The position numbers and the translations under genes are program-made. From positions 1 through 39,506 of the forward strand of contig JBKHCL010000023.1 in NCBI GenBank assembly GCA_046541875.1: a stretch of 39,506 nucleotides of DNA, given 5' to 3'. Each line of letters begins with the position of its first letter. Position 1 is the first letter of the stretch. The notes beneath the pieces are model-generated. The model was not told where the DNA came from. It saw only the letters and a list, made by a program, of their open reading frames with translations, and ran no database searches. Source of the stretch: CAZFPT01 sp046541875. GTDB lineage: Bacteria > Planctomycetota > Phycisphaerae > SM23-33. Positions 7,524 through 16,967 of the stretch are shown here, piece by piece.

Positions 7524-10229
7524 CTATTCGTCCCGCCCCTTCAAACGGTTGCTGACGGCCGCTGCCGCCTGAATCAGACCAAGACGAAGAGTCTTGAGCT
7601 TGCTGGGGGTCACGTCGCTGGTTCGCATCTGGAGGGTGTCGTAATCCACCCCCCCGGCGCCGCCGGCGGTATCGCGGATCGCCCCCAACGCCTGCTCCAA
7701 CTCGACGGTAGCCACCCGGGCCTTGGTCGCCTTGGCCAGAAGGTCTTCACACCGACGAACCAGGGCGTAATCGTCTTTGCCCGTCTGGATGTGAATCAGG
7801 TTGATCGTCGGCAGGAAATTGCCCACGCCGCCGTCGGCGGGCACGAACAATCCCCGCCCGTCAATGCGGTCGCCGGAGTACACCGTCCCGCCCCAGATGT
7901 GCAACCCGTCCAGGAAGACCCCGTCGGCCCCCACGCCGGCGGCGAAAAACCCGCACAGGTAGCGGTCGGCGCGATGGTAGTTGATCAGCGCGCGTCGGTT
8001 GCCCTGCTTCTTGTAGGAGGCGATTTTGTCATCGAGATGTCCCCGGTCGGGCACGACGATCCAGGCGGCGAAGGCCTTCTCGGCCTTGGCGACGTTCTCG
8101 CCCTTGAGCGATTCGGCGTACACGTGCAGGGCGGGCTTGCCCCCGGCTGCGGCGATCTGCTGAGCGCGGACCAGGCAGGACCCCCAGCCTCGGGAGTGGC
8201 GAACCGTGCCCACCTTGAGGTACGGGCTGGACAGCGAGGTCTTGGCGAAGACCTTCTTGATTTCGGTGACGGCGTTGCTGCTGAAGGTCCGATGACGCGC
8301 CGAGGTCGGCATGATCGACCACCATTCCAGCCTGCGATAGAAGTGAGACAGGTCGATGACCGGTGCGCCGTCCATCTCGCGAAGCGGAGTGCTCTTGAGC
8401 GTATTGACCAGCCCCCCGGTGCGGATGGAACTCTGCCCGGTCGGGCTGACACCGCCCATGATCATCGAGTTGATGCCCGTATCAAACAGCTCGTTTCGCA
8501 CCTTCCGGGTGAGTCTATCGCGCTGGGCGTCCGAGAAGACCGACGCCATCGTCGAGTAAATGCTCCCGGCGTCGAGTGTTCTCTCGGCCCCGATGGTCTG
8601 CTCGCCCTGGTAACGTCCCTCCAGCGGATAAACGCGGATCTCGGCGGGCACTTCGATCTTGTCTCGGCCGAGGGAGAGCTGCAACTGCCCCTTGTAGGTA
8701 CCCTCACGGGCACCGCGCGCAACGTGGACCATACCTGTGATGATCTGGATCTCGCGCGCCTTGAGCGCATCGGAGCGCCGGTTCAGCACGAACGGTACGA
8801 ATTCGACCGTCGCGTCGCGGACCCGCGGGACGCGATTCACTGCCCATACCTTCATTCCACCGCGAAGGGTGTCCAGATCGGTCGAGGTCTCCTCGTGCTG
8901 GAAGCCCCGCAGACTCCCGCCGGTGAGCACGCAGGCCTTCAGCGGAACCACGGCCACCTGGAACATCGCGATCCCACCGGCATGGGTGGCGGCCTTGAGC
9001 TCGGTGACTCGCTGGTCGGCGGTCGGTTCCCATCGGCCGTCATAGACGCGATCGGGGTCGGCCTCGAAGAACATGACGCCCTGCTCGGTTTCCTTGGCGG
9101 TGGGTTCCAGCGAACTGATCGGCTCCTGTCGTCCGCCGACCACGAACTGGCGACGATACCGCGAGAGGTCTTCCTTGACCTGCTTGACGTACCGCGCCAT
9201 CGCCAGCTTCGCCGACAGCGGTGCCATGGCCACCGCGGCGACCTGGCAGTTGCCCACGTCCACGCGATTGCTCCCGTCACCGATCTGCGTCTCCACGACA
9301 TCCACAAAGCCCGGGGCGAGCTTCTCATCGAACCACTCAGCCGACCATTTGCCGTCCTTGCCCAGCATCAATCCTTCGTCGGTGAGCATGTCGCGCATGG
9401 AGCGCCGCTCCCGGAGAACGGTTCGCCCTCGGACCTTCAGGACGTACTCGGTGGGCTGGGTCTCGGCGCGCGAGGCGTAATGGGTGACCCACAACCAGAC
9501 CGCCGCCGCTTTGCCGCCCGGACCTTTCAGGACGAAATAGTCCAGCACATTTGTGGAAGGTTGTCGGCCGACAAAGTCCTTCCCGAGCGGGTCGGGATAG
9601 GGCGCGGCGTACTCGTGAACAGGCGCATCGCCGCTCCAGACCATGTACTGGTTTGCGCGGGCCGCCGGGGTGAAGCCCGGCCAGACAATCTGTCCGCCCG
9701 GCCCGCAGTCCAGCAGAACGGCGCCCTGGGGCGCCTTGGCGGGCGGTTCGAGGCGAAGGTAGTCCAGCGTGATGGGGCTCTCGGAGGTGTTGGTGATCTT
9801 GATGGTGGTTCTGGCCAGCCTGGCATCGGCGGGGACGGAATGGCGGACCACCGAGACCGGAAGGGCAATGGTGTCCTTGCCGCCCTTGGCCCAGGCGGAC
9901 CGGTCGCGGCGATGGCCGCCAATGGTGACCTCGATATGCAGCTTCTGGGAGAGGATCTGCGCGGTCAGCGTGTCCACTTTCACCCAGCCGGCCGAGCCGA
10001 ACAGGGCCCCGTCGACGTTGACCGAGATGCTCGCCTTCGGCGCAAGCTGAGCGGCTGACTTGCCTTCGGTAACCCCCTGCCCCGCACGGACGGCCGAGAC
10101 GTCGCCGGACGATTTTACGGCGCTGAGTTGCTCGAACCCCTCCAGCACGGTGGGCTCCTGGTCTGCCCGCAAATCGGCGCAGAGCAGGGACAGCAGAATC
10201 GCAGCCGAGATGATTATCCGATTGCTCAT
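7524..10229 (-). CDS. Large secreted protein, DUF4091/glycosidase-like C-terminal half
   Basis: 901-aa exported protein of uncertain function. A signal peptide is clear (IIISAAILLSLLCADLRADQ). Residues about 25-165 look like a beta-sandwich (a carbohydrate-binding-like fold is possible). The middle has further beta-rich segments, including a stretch like the domain preceding the barrel in DUF4091 / GH123-like proteins (IRVYPLEGRYQGEQ). The last 400 residues alternate strands and helices as in a TIM barrel (LFDTGINSMIMGG, AADRYLCGFFAAGVGADGVFLDGLHIW) and end in a helical DDYALVRRCEDLLAKA segment seen in DUF4091 proteins. I cannot identify catalytic acids with confidence. Start ATG 10229 has GGGAG at 5-6 bases; an ATG four codons upstream (10241) lacks one. 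No clustered sugar-uptake genes adjoin it. Confidence 0.7.
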   Translation of the reverse strand: MSNRIIISAAILLSLLCADLRADQEPTVLEGFEQLSAVKSSGDVSAVRAGQGVTEGKSAAQLAPKASISVNVDGALFGSAGWVKVDTLTAQILSQKLHIEVTIGGHRRDRSAWAKGGKDTIALPVSVVRHSVPADARLARTTIKITNTSESPITLDYLRLEPPAKAPQGAVLLDCGPGGQIVWPGFTPAARANQYMVWSGDAPVHEYAAPYPDPLGKDFVGRQPSTNVLDYFVLKGPGGKAAAVWLWVTHYASRAETQPTEYVLKVRGRTVLRERRSMRDMLTDEGLMLGKDGKWSAEWFDEKLAPGFVDVVETQIGDGSNRVDVGNCQVAAVAMAPLSAKLAMARYVKQVKEDLSRYRRQFVVGGRQEPISSLEPTAKETEQGVMFFEADPDRVYDGRWEPTADQRVTELKAATHAGGIAMFQVAVVPLKACVLTGGSLRGFQHEETSTDLDTLRGGMKVWAVNRVPRVRDATVEFVPFVLNRRSDALKAREIQIITGMVHVARGAREGTYKGQLQLSLGRDKIEVPAEIRVYPLEGRYQGEQTIGAERTLDAGSIYSTMASVFSDAQRDRLTRKVRNELFDTGINSMIMGGVSPTGQSSIRTGGLVNTLKSTPLREMDGAPVIDLSHFYRRLEWWSIMPTSARHRTFSSNAVTEIKKVFAKTSLSSPYLKVGTVRHSRGWGSCLVRAQQIAAAGGKPALHVYAESLKGENVAKAEKAFAAWIVVPDRGHLDDKIASYKKQGNRRALINYHRADRYLCGFFAAGVGADGVFLDGLHIWGGTVYSGDRIDGRGLFVPADGGVGNFLPTINLIHIQTGKDDYALVRRCEDLLAKATKARVATVELEQALGAIRDTAGGAGGVDYDTLQMRTSDVTPSKLKTLRLGLIQAAAAVSNRLKGRDE

Positions 10230-10303
10230 GAGTACTCCCATGCAGAACCAAGCCTGAAGTGCCTTTTCGATCCGCCGAAACCCATCCGTGGGTCCAGCCG
10301 AAT

Positions 10304-10309
10304 ATTATA
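10304..10309 (-). promoter_or_regulatory. Consensus -10 box, leftward
   Basis: TATAAT read on the minus strand, 75 bases before the 901-aa protein start. No recognisable -35 at 16-18 bases, so the call is tentative. Confidence 0.3.
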
Positions 10310-10347
10310 CTGACAAGTTTAACTCCGATTCGGCCCCGGTTTCGAGT

Positions 10348-10353
10348 TATAAT
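10348..10353 (+). promoter_or_regulatory. Consensus -10 box, rightward
   Basis: TATAAT in the divergent gap, about 30 bases before the TPR-protein start, which leaves room for its GGAG ribosome site. The -35 position (CCGATT) is poor. Confidence 0.35.
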
Positions 10354-10382
10354 TGCACCGTCGGAAATTCAGGAGAACTGTT

Positions 10383-11498
10383 ATGACCACGCAAAGGCTC
10401 ACCATCCTCTGCATTATTGGAACACTGCTGCTGTGGGCGGGTTCCGCCTCCGCCCAGGGGCGAAGCAGCGTGAGCATCTCGAATATCGGTCGGGGCACGC
10501 AGATCGGCGACACCGCCGCGAGCCGAACCTTCCGGGACTACTCCTCGGATGTCGGCTCGCTGAGCCGGTCGTCGGCAGGCGGCGGCACGAGCGTGCTGCG
10601 AAGCTCCCTGCGTACAGGCTCGATGGGCGTGACGCGCCGAAGCCGATTGGCGACGTCACGGACGGACCTGGGCAACTCGGCGCTGGATTCCACCTCCGGG
10701 CGACCCACCATCTCGCGGGGGGCGGACTATGGCAGCGGCGGCAGCACGTTGATTCGGTCGGGCGGATATGGCGGGGGCGTCTCGGCGTTGGGTTCGCTGG
10801 CACGCAGCGACCCGCTGTACGGAACGCGTGCGTTTCTCTCTGCCGTAAAGGACGATGACAGGCTCAAAACCGATCGCCGCGAGCCCATCACCTCGCTGGT
10901 TCCCGATGAACCCAGCAAGTACCAGGAATATCTCGCCAAAGGCGAGCGGTACTTCAAAGCCGCCAAATACACCGACGCTCTGGGCTGGTTCGAGATGGCC
11001 GGCGTGTTCGACGGCGACGACCCTGAAAGCCTCCTGAGCCTCACGCACACCAAGACGGCATTGGAGGAGTACCCTTCTGCTGCGTTTACCCTGCGCAAGG
11101 CGATACGGAGCTTCCCCGAGTTGCCCGTCCTTCCGCTCCAGCCCCGCGGGTTTTACGGGGATCCGCTGGACTACACCGACCAGATGGCCAAGCTGCGCGA
11201 ATACGTCAGCAAGAACACCTTTGACGCGGACGGACACCTGCTGCTGGCCTACTACAACTGGTTCGAGGGCAACATCGAGCAGGCAAAGGAGTCCATGCAG
11301 ACAGCCCACCTGAAGGCGAAGGATCTGCGCGGCAAGACGCGTGAGTCGGTGGCTGAGGCGATCGACATTCTCTGGAAGGGCATGGTCGCCACGGGCAAGG
11401 TCTCCGACACACTGGGCGAGGAACCCGACCCCGCCCAGACCACCACGCAACCGGCCGATGATGAGAAAGACCCCTCAGCCGACTCCGCCAAAGGCTGA
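10383..11498 (+). CDS. Secreted tetratricopeptide-repeat-like protein
   Basis: 371-aa exported protein. The signal peptide is MTTQRLTILCIIGTLLLWAG with an ASA-Q cleavage site near residue 25. Residues 30-150 are low-complexity Ser/Gly/Arg with repeated GG and RS stretches. From about 175 the protein becomes helical with TPR-like units: EYLAKGERYFKAAKYTDALGWFEMAG, PSAAFTLRKAIRSFPELP and LLLAYYNWFEGNIEQAKESM. The C-terminus is an acidic Pro/Thr-rich tail. Start: ATG 10383 has GGAG with 7-base spacing. TPR units imply protein-protein contact in the periplasm or at the cell surface; no enzymatic domain is seen. It is transcribed divergently from the 901-aa gene and lies just upstream of the glycan cluster, but no functional link is shown. 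Confidence 0.75.
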   Translation: MTTQRLTILCIIGTLLLWAGSASAQGRSSVSISNIGRGTQIGDTAASRTFRDYSSDVGSLSRSSAGGGTSVLRSSLRTGSMGVTRRSRLATSRTDLGNSALDSTSGRPTISRGADYGSGGSTLIRSGGYGGGVSALGSLARSDPLYGTRAFLSAVKDDDRLKTDRREPITSLVPDEPSKYQEYLAKGERYFKAAKYTDALGWFEMAGVFDGDDPESLLSLTHTKTALEEYPSAAFTLRKAIRSFPELPVLPLQPRGFYGDPLDYTDQMAKLREYVSKNTFDADGHLLLAYYNWFEGNIEQAKESMQTAHLKAKDLRGKTRESVAEAIDILWKGMVATGKVSDTLGEEPDPAQTTTQPADDEKDPSADSAKG

Positions 11499-11526
11499 TT
11501 CGCACCCCGCAAACCGGGCGTGGGTG

Positions 11527-11556
11527 TTGCCTGCCGAACACTTCGGCTGGTAAAGT
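11527..11556 (+). promoter_or_regulatory. Promoter candidate for the glycan cluster
   Basis: TTGCCT, an 18-base spacer, then TAAAGT. The spacer contains a short perfect hairpin (GCCGAA-cac-TTCGGC, 11533-11547). It lies about 60 bases before the first glycan gene. Confidence 0.35.
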
Positions 11557-11618
11557 CGTATCACCGTCGGGTCGATGAAGATCGAGCGCACCTCTAAGCA
11601 TCGAACTCGACGAACGAT

Positions 11619-13622
11619 ATGACAAAAGGCGACCACCAACCCGAACAGGCCCCCCCCTCGACCGACGAGGCCGGCACTTGGCGCGACCTGCTGGCGGCCC
11701 ACCGGACGACGGTGAATGTCCTCGCGCACGCGGGCCTGTTCACGGTGGCGCTTCTGGCGGCGTTCCTGATCCGCTTTGACGCGGTCTCGAACTTCCAGGA
11801 CCGCCAGGCGTGGATTACCGAGCGATTCCTCCCGACGCTGCCTTACTTCGTCCTGCTGAAACTGGCGCTGTTCGGGCGCCTGAAGCTTTTCCGCGGCGGG
11901 TGGGGGTATTCCAGCATCCGGGACGTGGCCAACATTCTCCTGGCATCCTGGCTGTTTGCGGTCATCACGTTCCCGCTGGTCTACGTCCTCTATCGCATCC
12001 CCAGCGCGATGAACTTCACCGTGCCGGTGCTGGGCGATTACTTCGGGCGCTTCGCCCAGGGTGTGATTCTGCTGGATTTCCTGGCGACGGTGTTCCTGGT
12101 CTGCACAGCCCGGCTGGCGGTGCGGATCTACCGCGAAGAGCTGCGCCCCATCTCGTCCGAAGGGGTGACGCGCGTGCTGATCGTCGGGGCCGGCGACGCG
12201 GCTGAGAGCATCGTGCGGGAGATCAACCGCATGCCCGTGGACCGCTACCGCGTGGTGGGCTTCGTGGACGACGACCCCAACAAACAAGGCCTGCACATCC
12301 ACGGCCTGCCCGTACTGGGCACGACGGCAGATATCCCCAGCCTTTGTCGCGAAGAGAACGTCGAAGAGATCATCATCGCGATTCCGTCCGCTTCGCAGAA
12401 GGAATTGCGACGGGTGATCGACCTGTGCAGCGGGACCAAGCTCAAGTTCCAGTCGCTCCCCAGCGTCGCGGACCTCATCGACGGGCGGGCCATCGCATCG
12501 CAGATCCGCCCGGTGGACATCAACGACCTTCTCGGCCGGGAGACGGTGGAACTCGACGAGGACGCCATCGGCCGATTCCTGCGGGGTCGGCGGGTTCTCA
12601 TCACCGGGGCGGGGGGCAGTATCGGTTCGGAAATGGCCCGGCAGGTCTGCCGGTTCGGGCCGTCGCAACTGGTGCTGGTCGAGCAGGCCGAGACGCCGCT
12701 GTTCGACATACACAACGAGCTGAGAGCTGCCTGGCCCGAGGCGCAACTGGACCCCGTGATCTGCGACATTTACGACCGCCGGCGCGTGGGGTCACTCTGG
12801 AAGGACCGCGCCCCGGACGTGGTCATCCACGCAGCCGCCCATAAGCACGTCCCGCTGATGGAGCGGAACCCCTGCGAGGCGATCAAAAACAACACGCTGG
12901 GGACCAGGAACGTCGCCGACGCCTCGTGCGAGGCGCGCGTGGACGATTTCGTGATGATTTCGACGGACAAGGCCGTCAATCCGTCGTCGGTGATGGGCGC
13001 TTCCAAGCGCGTCGCGGAGATTTACGTCCAGGGGCTCAACGAGCTGGAGGGCTGCCACACGCGCTTCAAGGCGGTGCGGTTCGGGAACGTGCTGGGCTCG
13101 ACCGGGTCGGTCGTTCCGACGTTCCGCAGGCAGATCGCCGCCGGCGGACCGGTGACGGTGACGCATCCGGACATGGTGCGGTACTTCATGACCATTCCCG
13201 AGGCAGCCCAGCTCGTGCTGCAGGCGTCGGCCACCGGGGAAAGCGGGCAGGTCTTCCTGCTGGACATGGGCGAGCCGGTGCGAATCGTGGACCTTGCGCG
13301 GAACATGATTACCCTCTCGGGTTTCCGCCCGGGCGAGGACATCGACATCCATTTCACGGGCATCCGCCCCGGAGAGAAGCTCTTCGAGGAGCTGCGGACC
13401 GAAGGCGAGGACATCGAGCCGACGGTCCACCCGAAGGTGATGGTCTGGCGTCATACCCCGGTGGCGTGGGACCAGGTGGAATCGGCCATCGAGAAGCTCG
13501 AAGCAGTGGCAAACTGTCCGAATCGCGTGGACGTGATCCGGGCCCTGCAGGAAATCGTCCCGGAGTATCAGCCCCCCTCATCCGACGGCGCGTCCAAGGC
13601 ATCGGCCGCCAATGCCTCCTGA
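11619..13622 (+). CDS. UDP-N-acetylhexosamine 4,6-dehydratase, PglF/FlaA1/CapD type
   Basis: Membrane-bound nucleotide-sugar dehydratase of the long CapD/WbpM/PglF type, 667 aa, expected to convert UDP-GlcNAc to the 4-keto-6-deoxy sugar. Four N-terminal membrane helices (about 35-165) precede a first Rossmann domain (VLIVGAGDAAES, 186-197) and the catalytic SDR domain (VLITGAGGSIGSEM, 326-339). The active-site segment STDKAVNPSSVMGASKR (448-464) has the Thr449-Asp450-Lys451 triad. Met459 replaces the usual SDR tyrosine and Lys463 follows, as is normal in long-form enzymes of this group. Start ATG 11619 is the first good codon, with a weak ribosome site. It leads a rightward series; the methyltransferase follows 21 bases later. 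With the DegT-type enzyme downstream it would yield a UDP-4-amino-6-deoxy-HexNAc. Confidence 0.9.
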   Translation: MTKGDHQPEQAPPSTDEAGTWRDLLAAHRTTVNVLAHAGLFTVALLAAFLIRFDAVSNFQDRQAWITERFLPTLPYFVLLKLALFGRLKLFRGGWGYSSIRDVANILLASWLFAVITFPLVYVLYRIPSAMNFTVPVLGDYFGRFAQGVILLDFLATVFLVCTARLAVRIYREELRPISSEGVTRVLIVGAGDAAESIVREINRMPVDRYRVVGFVDDDPNKQGLHIHGLPVLGTTADIPSLCREENVEEIIIAIPSASQKELRRVIDLCSGTKLKFQSLPSVADLIDGRAIASQIRPVDINDLLGRETVELDEDAIGRFLRGRRVLITGAGGSIGSEMARQVCRFGPSQLVLVEQAETPLFDIHNELRAAWPEAQLDPVICDIYDRRRVGSLWKDRAPDVVIHAAAHKHVPLMERNPCEAIKNNTLGTRNVADASCEARVDDFVMISTDKAVNPSSVMGASKRVAEIYVQGLNELEGCHTRFKAVRFGNVLGSTGSVVPTFRRQIAAGGPVTVTHPDMVRYFMTIPEAAQLVLQASATGESGQVFLLDMGEPVRIVDLARNMITLSGFRPGEDIDIHFTGIRPGEKLFEELRTEGEDIEPTVHPKVMVWRHTPVAWDQVESAIEKLEAVANCPNRVDVIRALQEIVPEYQPPSSDGASKASAANAS

Positions 13623-13643
13623 GAGGCGATAGAAGGAGCCCGC

Positions 13644-14462
13644 ATGCGATTCCGTCCCAGCCCCGCAAACCCGCACACCGCGCTGCGGTTCGCGTACGCC
13701 TGGGAACACATCCCGCCCGACACCGCCAGCCATCTGGATGTGGGCTGCTACGACGGTGAGTTCCTCGCCGGCCTGACATCGCGTGGTATCGGCAGGCTGG
13801 TCGGTGCCGACGCGTCGTCCACCGCCATCGCCAAGGCCCGCCGGGCGCACCCGCAGTGCGAGTTCGTGCATCTTTCGCCCCCGGAGGGCGATTTGCCCTT
13901 CGCCGACGAGTCCTTCACGTCGGTGTCGCTGCTGGAAGTGATCGAACACGTCGCCGACCAGAAGCATCTGCTCGGGGAAGTTCATCGTGTCCTCGCCCCA
14001 GGCGGGCTCCTGCTGGTTTCGGTCCCGGGCAAGCACCTGTTCTCCTTTCTGGACGTGGGAAATCTCAAGTTCCGCTTCCCGCACCTGCACCGCTGGTTCT
14101 ATGTCCGCAAGCATGGCCGGGAAGAATACCTCCGCCGTTACGTGGACAACCCCGAGGGTCTGGTGGGCGATATCTCGATGAAAAAGCGATGGCACGAACA
14201 TTTTCGCAGCGACGGGCTGAAGCAACTGCTTCGCAGTTCGGGCTTCGAGGTGCTGGACATTGACGGGGCCGGGTTCTTCTGGCGGCTGATTTTGGGAAGT
14301 CGCATTGCCCTCAACCAACTGCGGTTTGTTCCCGGAAGCCAAGCCCTCACAGCCGTCCTGGCCAAGGCGTACCAATGGGACAACTCACTCGGCAGCGTGG
14401 CCAACCTGTTCTGCCTGGCCCGCAGACCGGCTGAGACCACGGGAAAGGAGTCCCCCCGATGA
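13644..14462 (+). CDS. Class I SAM-dependent methyltransferase
   Basis: 272-aa cytoplasmic methyltransferase of the Methyltransf_11/25 type. Motif I is LDVGCYDGEF (31-40), the acidic Asp of motif II follows in VGADASS, and SLLEVIEHVADQKHLLGEVHRVLAPGGLLLVSVPG provides motifs III-IV. The C-terminal half (about 130-260) is specific to the subgroup, with a long helical region. Its place between a UDP-sugar dehydratase and an aminotransferase suggests methylation of a sugar or lipid-linked glycan, but the acceptor is not readable. Start ATG 13644 has AGAAGGAG about 6 bases ahead. Its stop overlaps the next start by four bases (ATGA at 14459), indicating translational coupling. Confidence 0.85.
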   Translation: MRFRPSPANPHTALRFAYAWEHIPPDTASHLDVGCYDGEFLAGLTSRGIGRLVGADASSTAIAKARRAHPQCEFVHLSPPEGDLPFADESFTSVSLLEVIEHVADQKHLLGEVHRVLAPGGLLLVSVPGKHLFSFLDVGNLKFRFPHLHRWFYVRKHGREEYLRRYVDNPEGLVGDISMKKRWHEHFRSDGLKQLLRSSGFEVLDIDGAGFFWRLILGSRIALNQLRFVPGSQALTAVLAKAYQWDNSLGSVANLFCLARRPAETTGKESPR

Positions 14463-15580
14463 GCGAGTCGATTCCGCTCTCCGCCCCGGACATCACCCAG
14501 CGCGAAATCGACGCGGTGACCGCTGTGCTGCGCAGCGACCGTCTGAGTCTCGGTCCGCGTCTGGCGGAGTTCGAGCACGCCATCGCCCAACGTGCCGGCA
14601 GGGCGTTCGGTGTGGGCGTCAACAGCGGAACCAGCGGCTTGCATCTGTGTCTGCGGGCGATGGGCATCGGCGAGGGCGACGAGGTCATCACCACGCCGTT
14701 TTCGTTCATCGCCACCACCGGGGCCATCCTCATGCAGCGGGCCAAGCCGGTCTTCGTGGACATCGACCCGGACAGCTACAACATGGACCCCCCCGCGGTG
14801 GAATCGGCCATCACGCCGCGCACGCGGGCGATCCTGCCGGTGGAAGTGTTCGGAAACACCGCGCATTTCGACGTGTATGAGCGAATCGCACGCGACCACA
14901 ATCTGGCCATGCTCGAAGACTGCTGTGAGGCGCTGGGCGGGTCTCTCCAAGGCCGATCGGCCGGCAGTTTCGGGGATGCGGGCGTCTTCGCGTTCTACCC
15001 CAACAAGCAGATCACCACCGGTGAAGGCGGAATGATCGTGACCGACAGCGAGCAGATCCGCGACCTGTGCGTCTCCATGCGCAACCAGGGGCGCGGCGGG
15101 GACGACTGGTTCAGCTACGCACGTCTGGGGTACAACTACCGCCTCAGCGAGCTTGCCGCTGCATTGGGTGTGGTCCAGACCCAGCGGCTGGATGAGATTC
15201 TCCAGAAACGCCGCCAGGTCGCCCGATGGTACGATGAGCGCCTTGGGGATATCGAGGACGTTCATCTGCCTCCGATGCAGGACAGAGACAGCGCCAGTTG
15301 GTTCGTGTACGTGGTTCGGCTGAGCGATCGATTCTCCCCCGCCGACCGGGACGCCATACTGGCGGGACTGCGGAACGAGGGCGTCGGCTGCAATCGGTAT
15401 TTCGTCCCGATACACGCCCAGCCGTTCGTGCAGCGGGCCACCGGCACGAAACGCGGCGACTTCCACCAGACAGAGCGGATCGCAGATCGTACCCTCGCCC
15501 TGCCATTTCACGCGAACCTGACCCCGCAGCAGGTCGCCATCGCCTGCGAGGAGCTGGTTCACCAGATCCAACGTCGTTAG
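14459..15580 (+). CDS. DegT/DnrJ/EryC1-type PLP sugar aminotransferase
   Basis: 373-aa PLP-dependent aminotransferase (DegT/DnrJ/EryC1/StrS family) that aminates keto-sugars on nucleotide carriers. Diagnostic segments are VNSGTSGLHLCLRAMG (54-69), EVITTPFSFIATTGAI, LEDCCEALGG (152-161, with the Asp that contacts the pyridine nitrogen) and the Schiff-base lysine Lys183 in FAFYPNKQITTGEGG. QGRGGDDWF and YNYRLSELAAALG complete the family pattern. Length matches PglE/WecE-like members. The start overlaps the methyltransferase stop, and an AAAGGAG box precedes it. It likely uses the product of the PglF-like dehydratase in the same cluster. Which carbon is aminated cannot be told, though the PglF pairing favours C4. 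Confidence 0.9.
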   Translation: MSESIPLSAPDITQREIDAVTAVLRSDRLSLGPRLAEFEHAIAQRAGRAFGVGVNSGTSGLHLCLRAMGIGEGDEVITTPFSFIATTGAILMQRAKPVFVDIDPDSYNMDPPAVESAITPRTRAILPVEVFGNTAHFDVYERIARDHNLAMLEDCCEALGGSLQGRSAGSFGDAGVFAFYPNKQITTGEGGMIVTDSEQIRDLCVSMRNQGRGGDDWFSYARLGYNYRLSELAAALGVVQTQRLDEILQKRRQVARWYDERLGDIEDVHLPPMQDRDSASWFVYVVRLSDRFSPADRDAILAGLRNEGVGCNRYFVPIHAQPFVQRATGTKRGDFHQTERIADRTLALPFHANLTPQQVAIACEELVHQIQRR

Positions 15581-15644
15581 CAGACAGTTTTTATGCACTG
15601 TGCACAAGCTTCGCATGCCGATGATAAGTTGTAGGTAACCGGGG

Positions 15645-15673
15645 TTGACCAAAATGGCGATGCCCCTGATAAT
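15645..15673 (+). promoter_or_regulatory. Sigma-70-like promoter within the glycan cluster
   Basis: TTGACC, a 17-base spacer, then GATAAT (preceded by T). Both boxes match consensus at 5 of 6 positions. Transcription from about 15680 would give a leader of about 104 bases to the WecA-like gene, suggesting a separate unit from the dehydratase-aminotransferase genes. Confidence 0.5.
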
Positions 15674-15783
15674 GGCCCGTTCGACTTGACACTCAAGGCC
15701 GAGAGCGACAGGCAACGGACGCTCCGTCGATCTGGTCGAGTCATCGGATCCTGTCCTGATCCACGGGACTTTGGAGAACGCAT

Positions 15784-16917
15784 TTGCAGGCTTTCATGTA
15801 CCTCGTGACCGGCGAGACGCTGTGGCGCATGCCCATGGCGTCGATCATCGCTGCGCTCGCGACGTACCTGCTGTGCTACCCGGTGATCTACTTCAGCCAC
15901 CGCTACCATGTGCTGGACCGCCCGGGCAATCGCTCCAGCCACGAGAGACCCACGCCGAGAACGGGCGGGGTGGCCATCGTCCTTGGGGCACTTATGGGCG
16001 TATTGGCCTGTTTCAACCCGAGCGCTACCTTCCTGACGATTATCGGCATCGGAGCGGTGGTCGCGGCGGTGAGCTTCTTCGATGACATCGTCTCCATGCC
16101 CCCCGTCCCTCGGCTGGTGGTGCAGCTTCTGGTCGCAGCCGCCTCGATCCACGTAGTCGACCTCGTCCCCACGGACATCGGCCTGCCGTACGTGGAGATG
16201 AACCTTCCCCACTGGGCGGGGTTCGTCTTGGCGTTTGTGTTCGTTGTTGGTTTCGTGAACGCCTACAACTTTATTGACGGGATGAACGGGCTGGCCGCCT
16301 CGCAGGGCGTCTGGGGCGGGGTGGTCATCTCGCTGCTGCTGTTCACCGGCCACACGGGCAACAGCATTTTCACCGCTGCCGCCCTGGCCGGGGCGTGCTT
16401 GGGGTTCTTCCCGCACAACTTCCCCAACGCCAAGCTGTTCATGGGCGACATCGGAGCGATCACCATCGGTTTTGGCCTGGCGATGCTGGCGCTGCTGGGC
16501 GGGACGCGAACCGACGTCCCGTGGATCGCGTTCATCCTGCCGCTCTCACTGGCGATTTACGATCCGCTGTTCACGGTCATCAAACGTGTGGTGCAGGGGC
16601 ACAACCCGCTCAGGCCGCACCGGGAGTTCCATTTCCACCTTCTGCTGCGTTGCGGCTGGACGCACGATGAGAACACCCGTGTGCAGAACCTCTTCATGGC
16701 GACCTTCTCGATCCTCGGGCTTCTCTACGCCTGGGTGCCTGAAGAGATCGCCGCCCCGGTCCGGTTGATGATCCTGGTGCTGATTGCCCTGATCCTGGGC
16801 ACCTACAGCATCGCGGTCCACGCGTATTTCCGTACCCATCGGCTGGACGGGGAAGAAGCAACGCCCGCTTCCGATGTGCACAAGGAAGCCGAGTTGACCC
16901 CCTCCGTCGAACCGTAG
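15784..16917 (+). CDS. WecA/MraY-family polyprenyl-phosphate HexNAc-1-phosphate transferase
   Basis: Polytopic membrane enzyme, 377 aa with about ten or eleven helices, that loads the first sugar phosphate onto undecaprenyl phosphate to begin a surface glycan. Signature segments: DRPGNRSSHERPTPRTGG (45-62), the Asp-Asp of FFDDIVSM (100-101), NAYNFIDGMNGLA (159-171), NAKLFMGDIG (215-224) and a His-rich PHREFHFHLLLR loop (278-289) typical of WecA-type enzymes. The C-terminal tail is soluble and acidic. Start: TTG 15784 has GGAG at 7 bases; ATG 15796, four codons on, is possible. The family-4 glycosyltransferase follows after 50 bases. Sugar specificity (GlcNAc or a modified HexNAc such as the cluster's own amino sugar) is open. 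Confidence 0.88.
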   Translation: MQAFMYLVTGETLWRMPMASIIAALATYLLCYPVIYFSHRYHVLDRPGNRSSHERPTPRTGGVAIVLGALMGVLACFNPSATFLTIIGIGAVVAAVSFFDDIVSMPPVPRLVVQLLVAAASIHVVDLVPTDIGLPYVEMNLPHWAGFVLAFVFVVGFVNAYNFIDGMNGLAASQGVWGGVVISLLLFTGHTGNSIFTAAALAGACLGFFPHNFPNAKLFMGDIGAITIGFGLAMLALLGGTRTDVPWIAFILPLSLAIYDPLFTVIKRVVQGHNPLRPHREFHFHLLLRCGWTHDENTRVQNLFMATFSILGLLYAWVPEEIAAPVRLMILVLIALILGTYSIAVHAYFRTHRLDGEEATPASDVHKEAELTPSVEP

Positions 16918-16967
16918 CGCCCAGCCCCGACAGGCCGGACCATGCACAGAAAGCCGGGCACAGCCTC

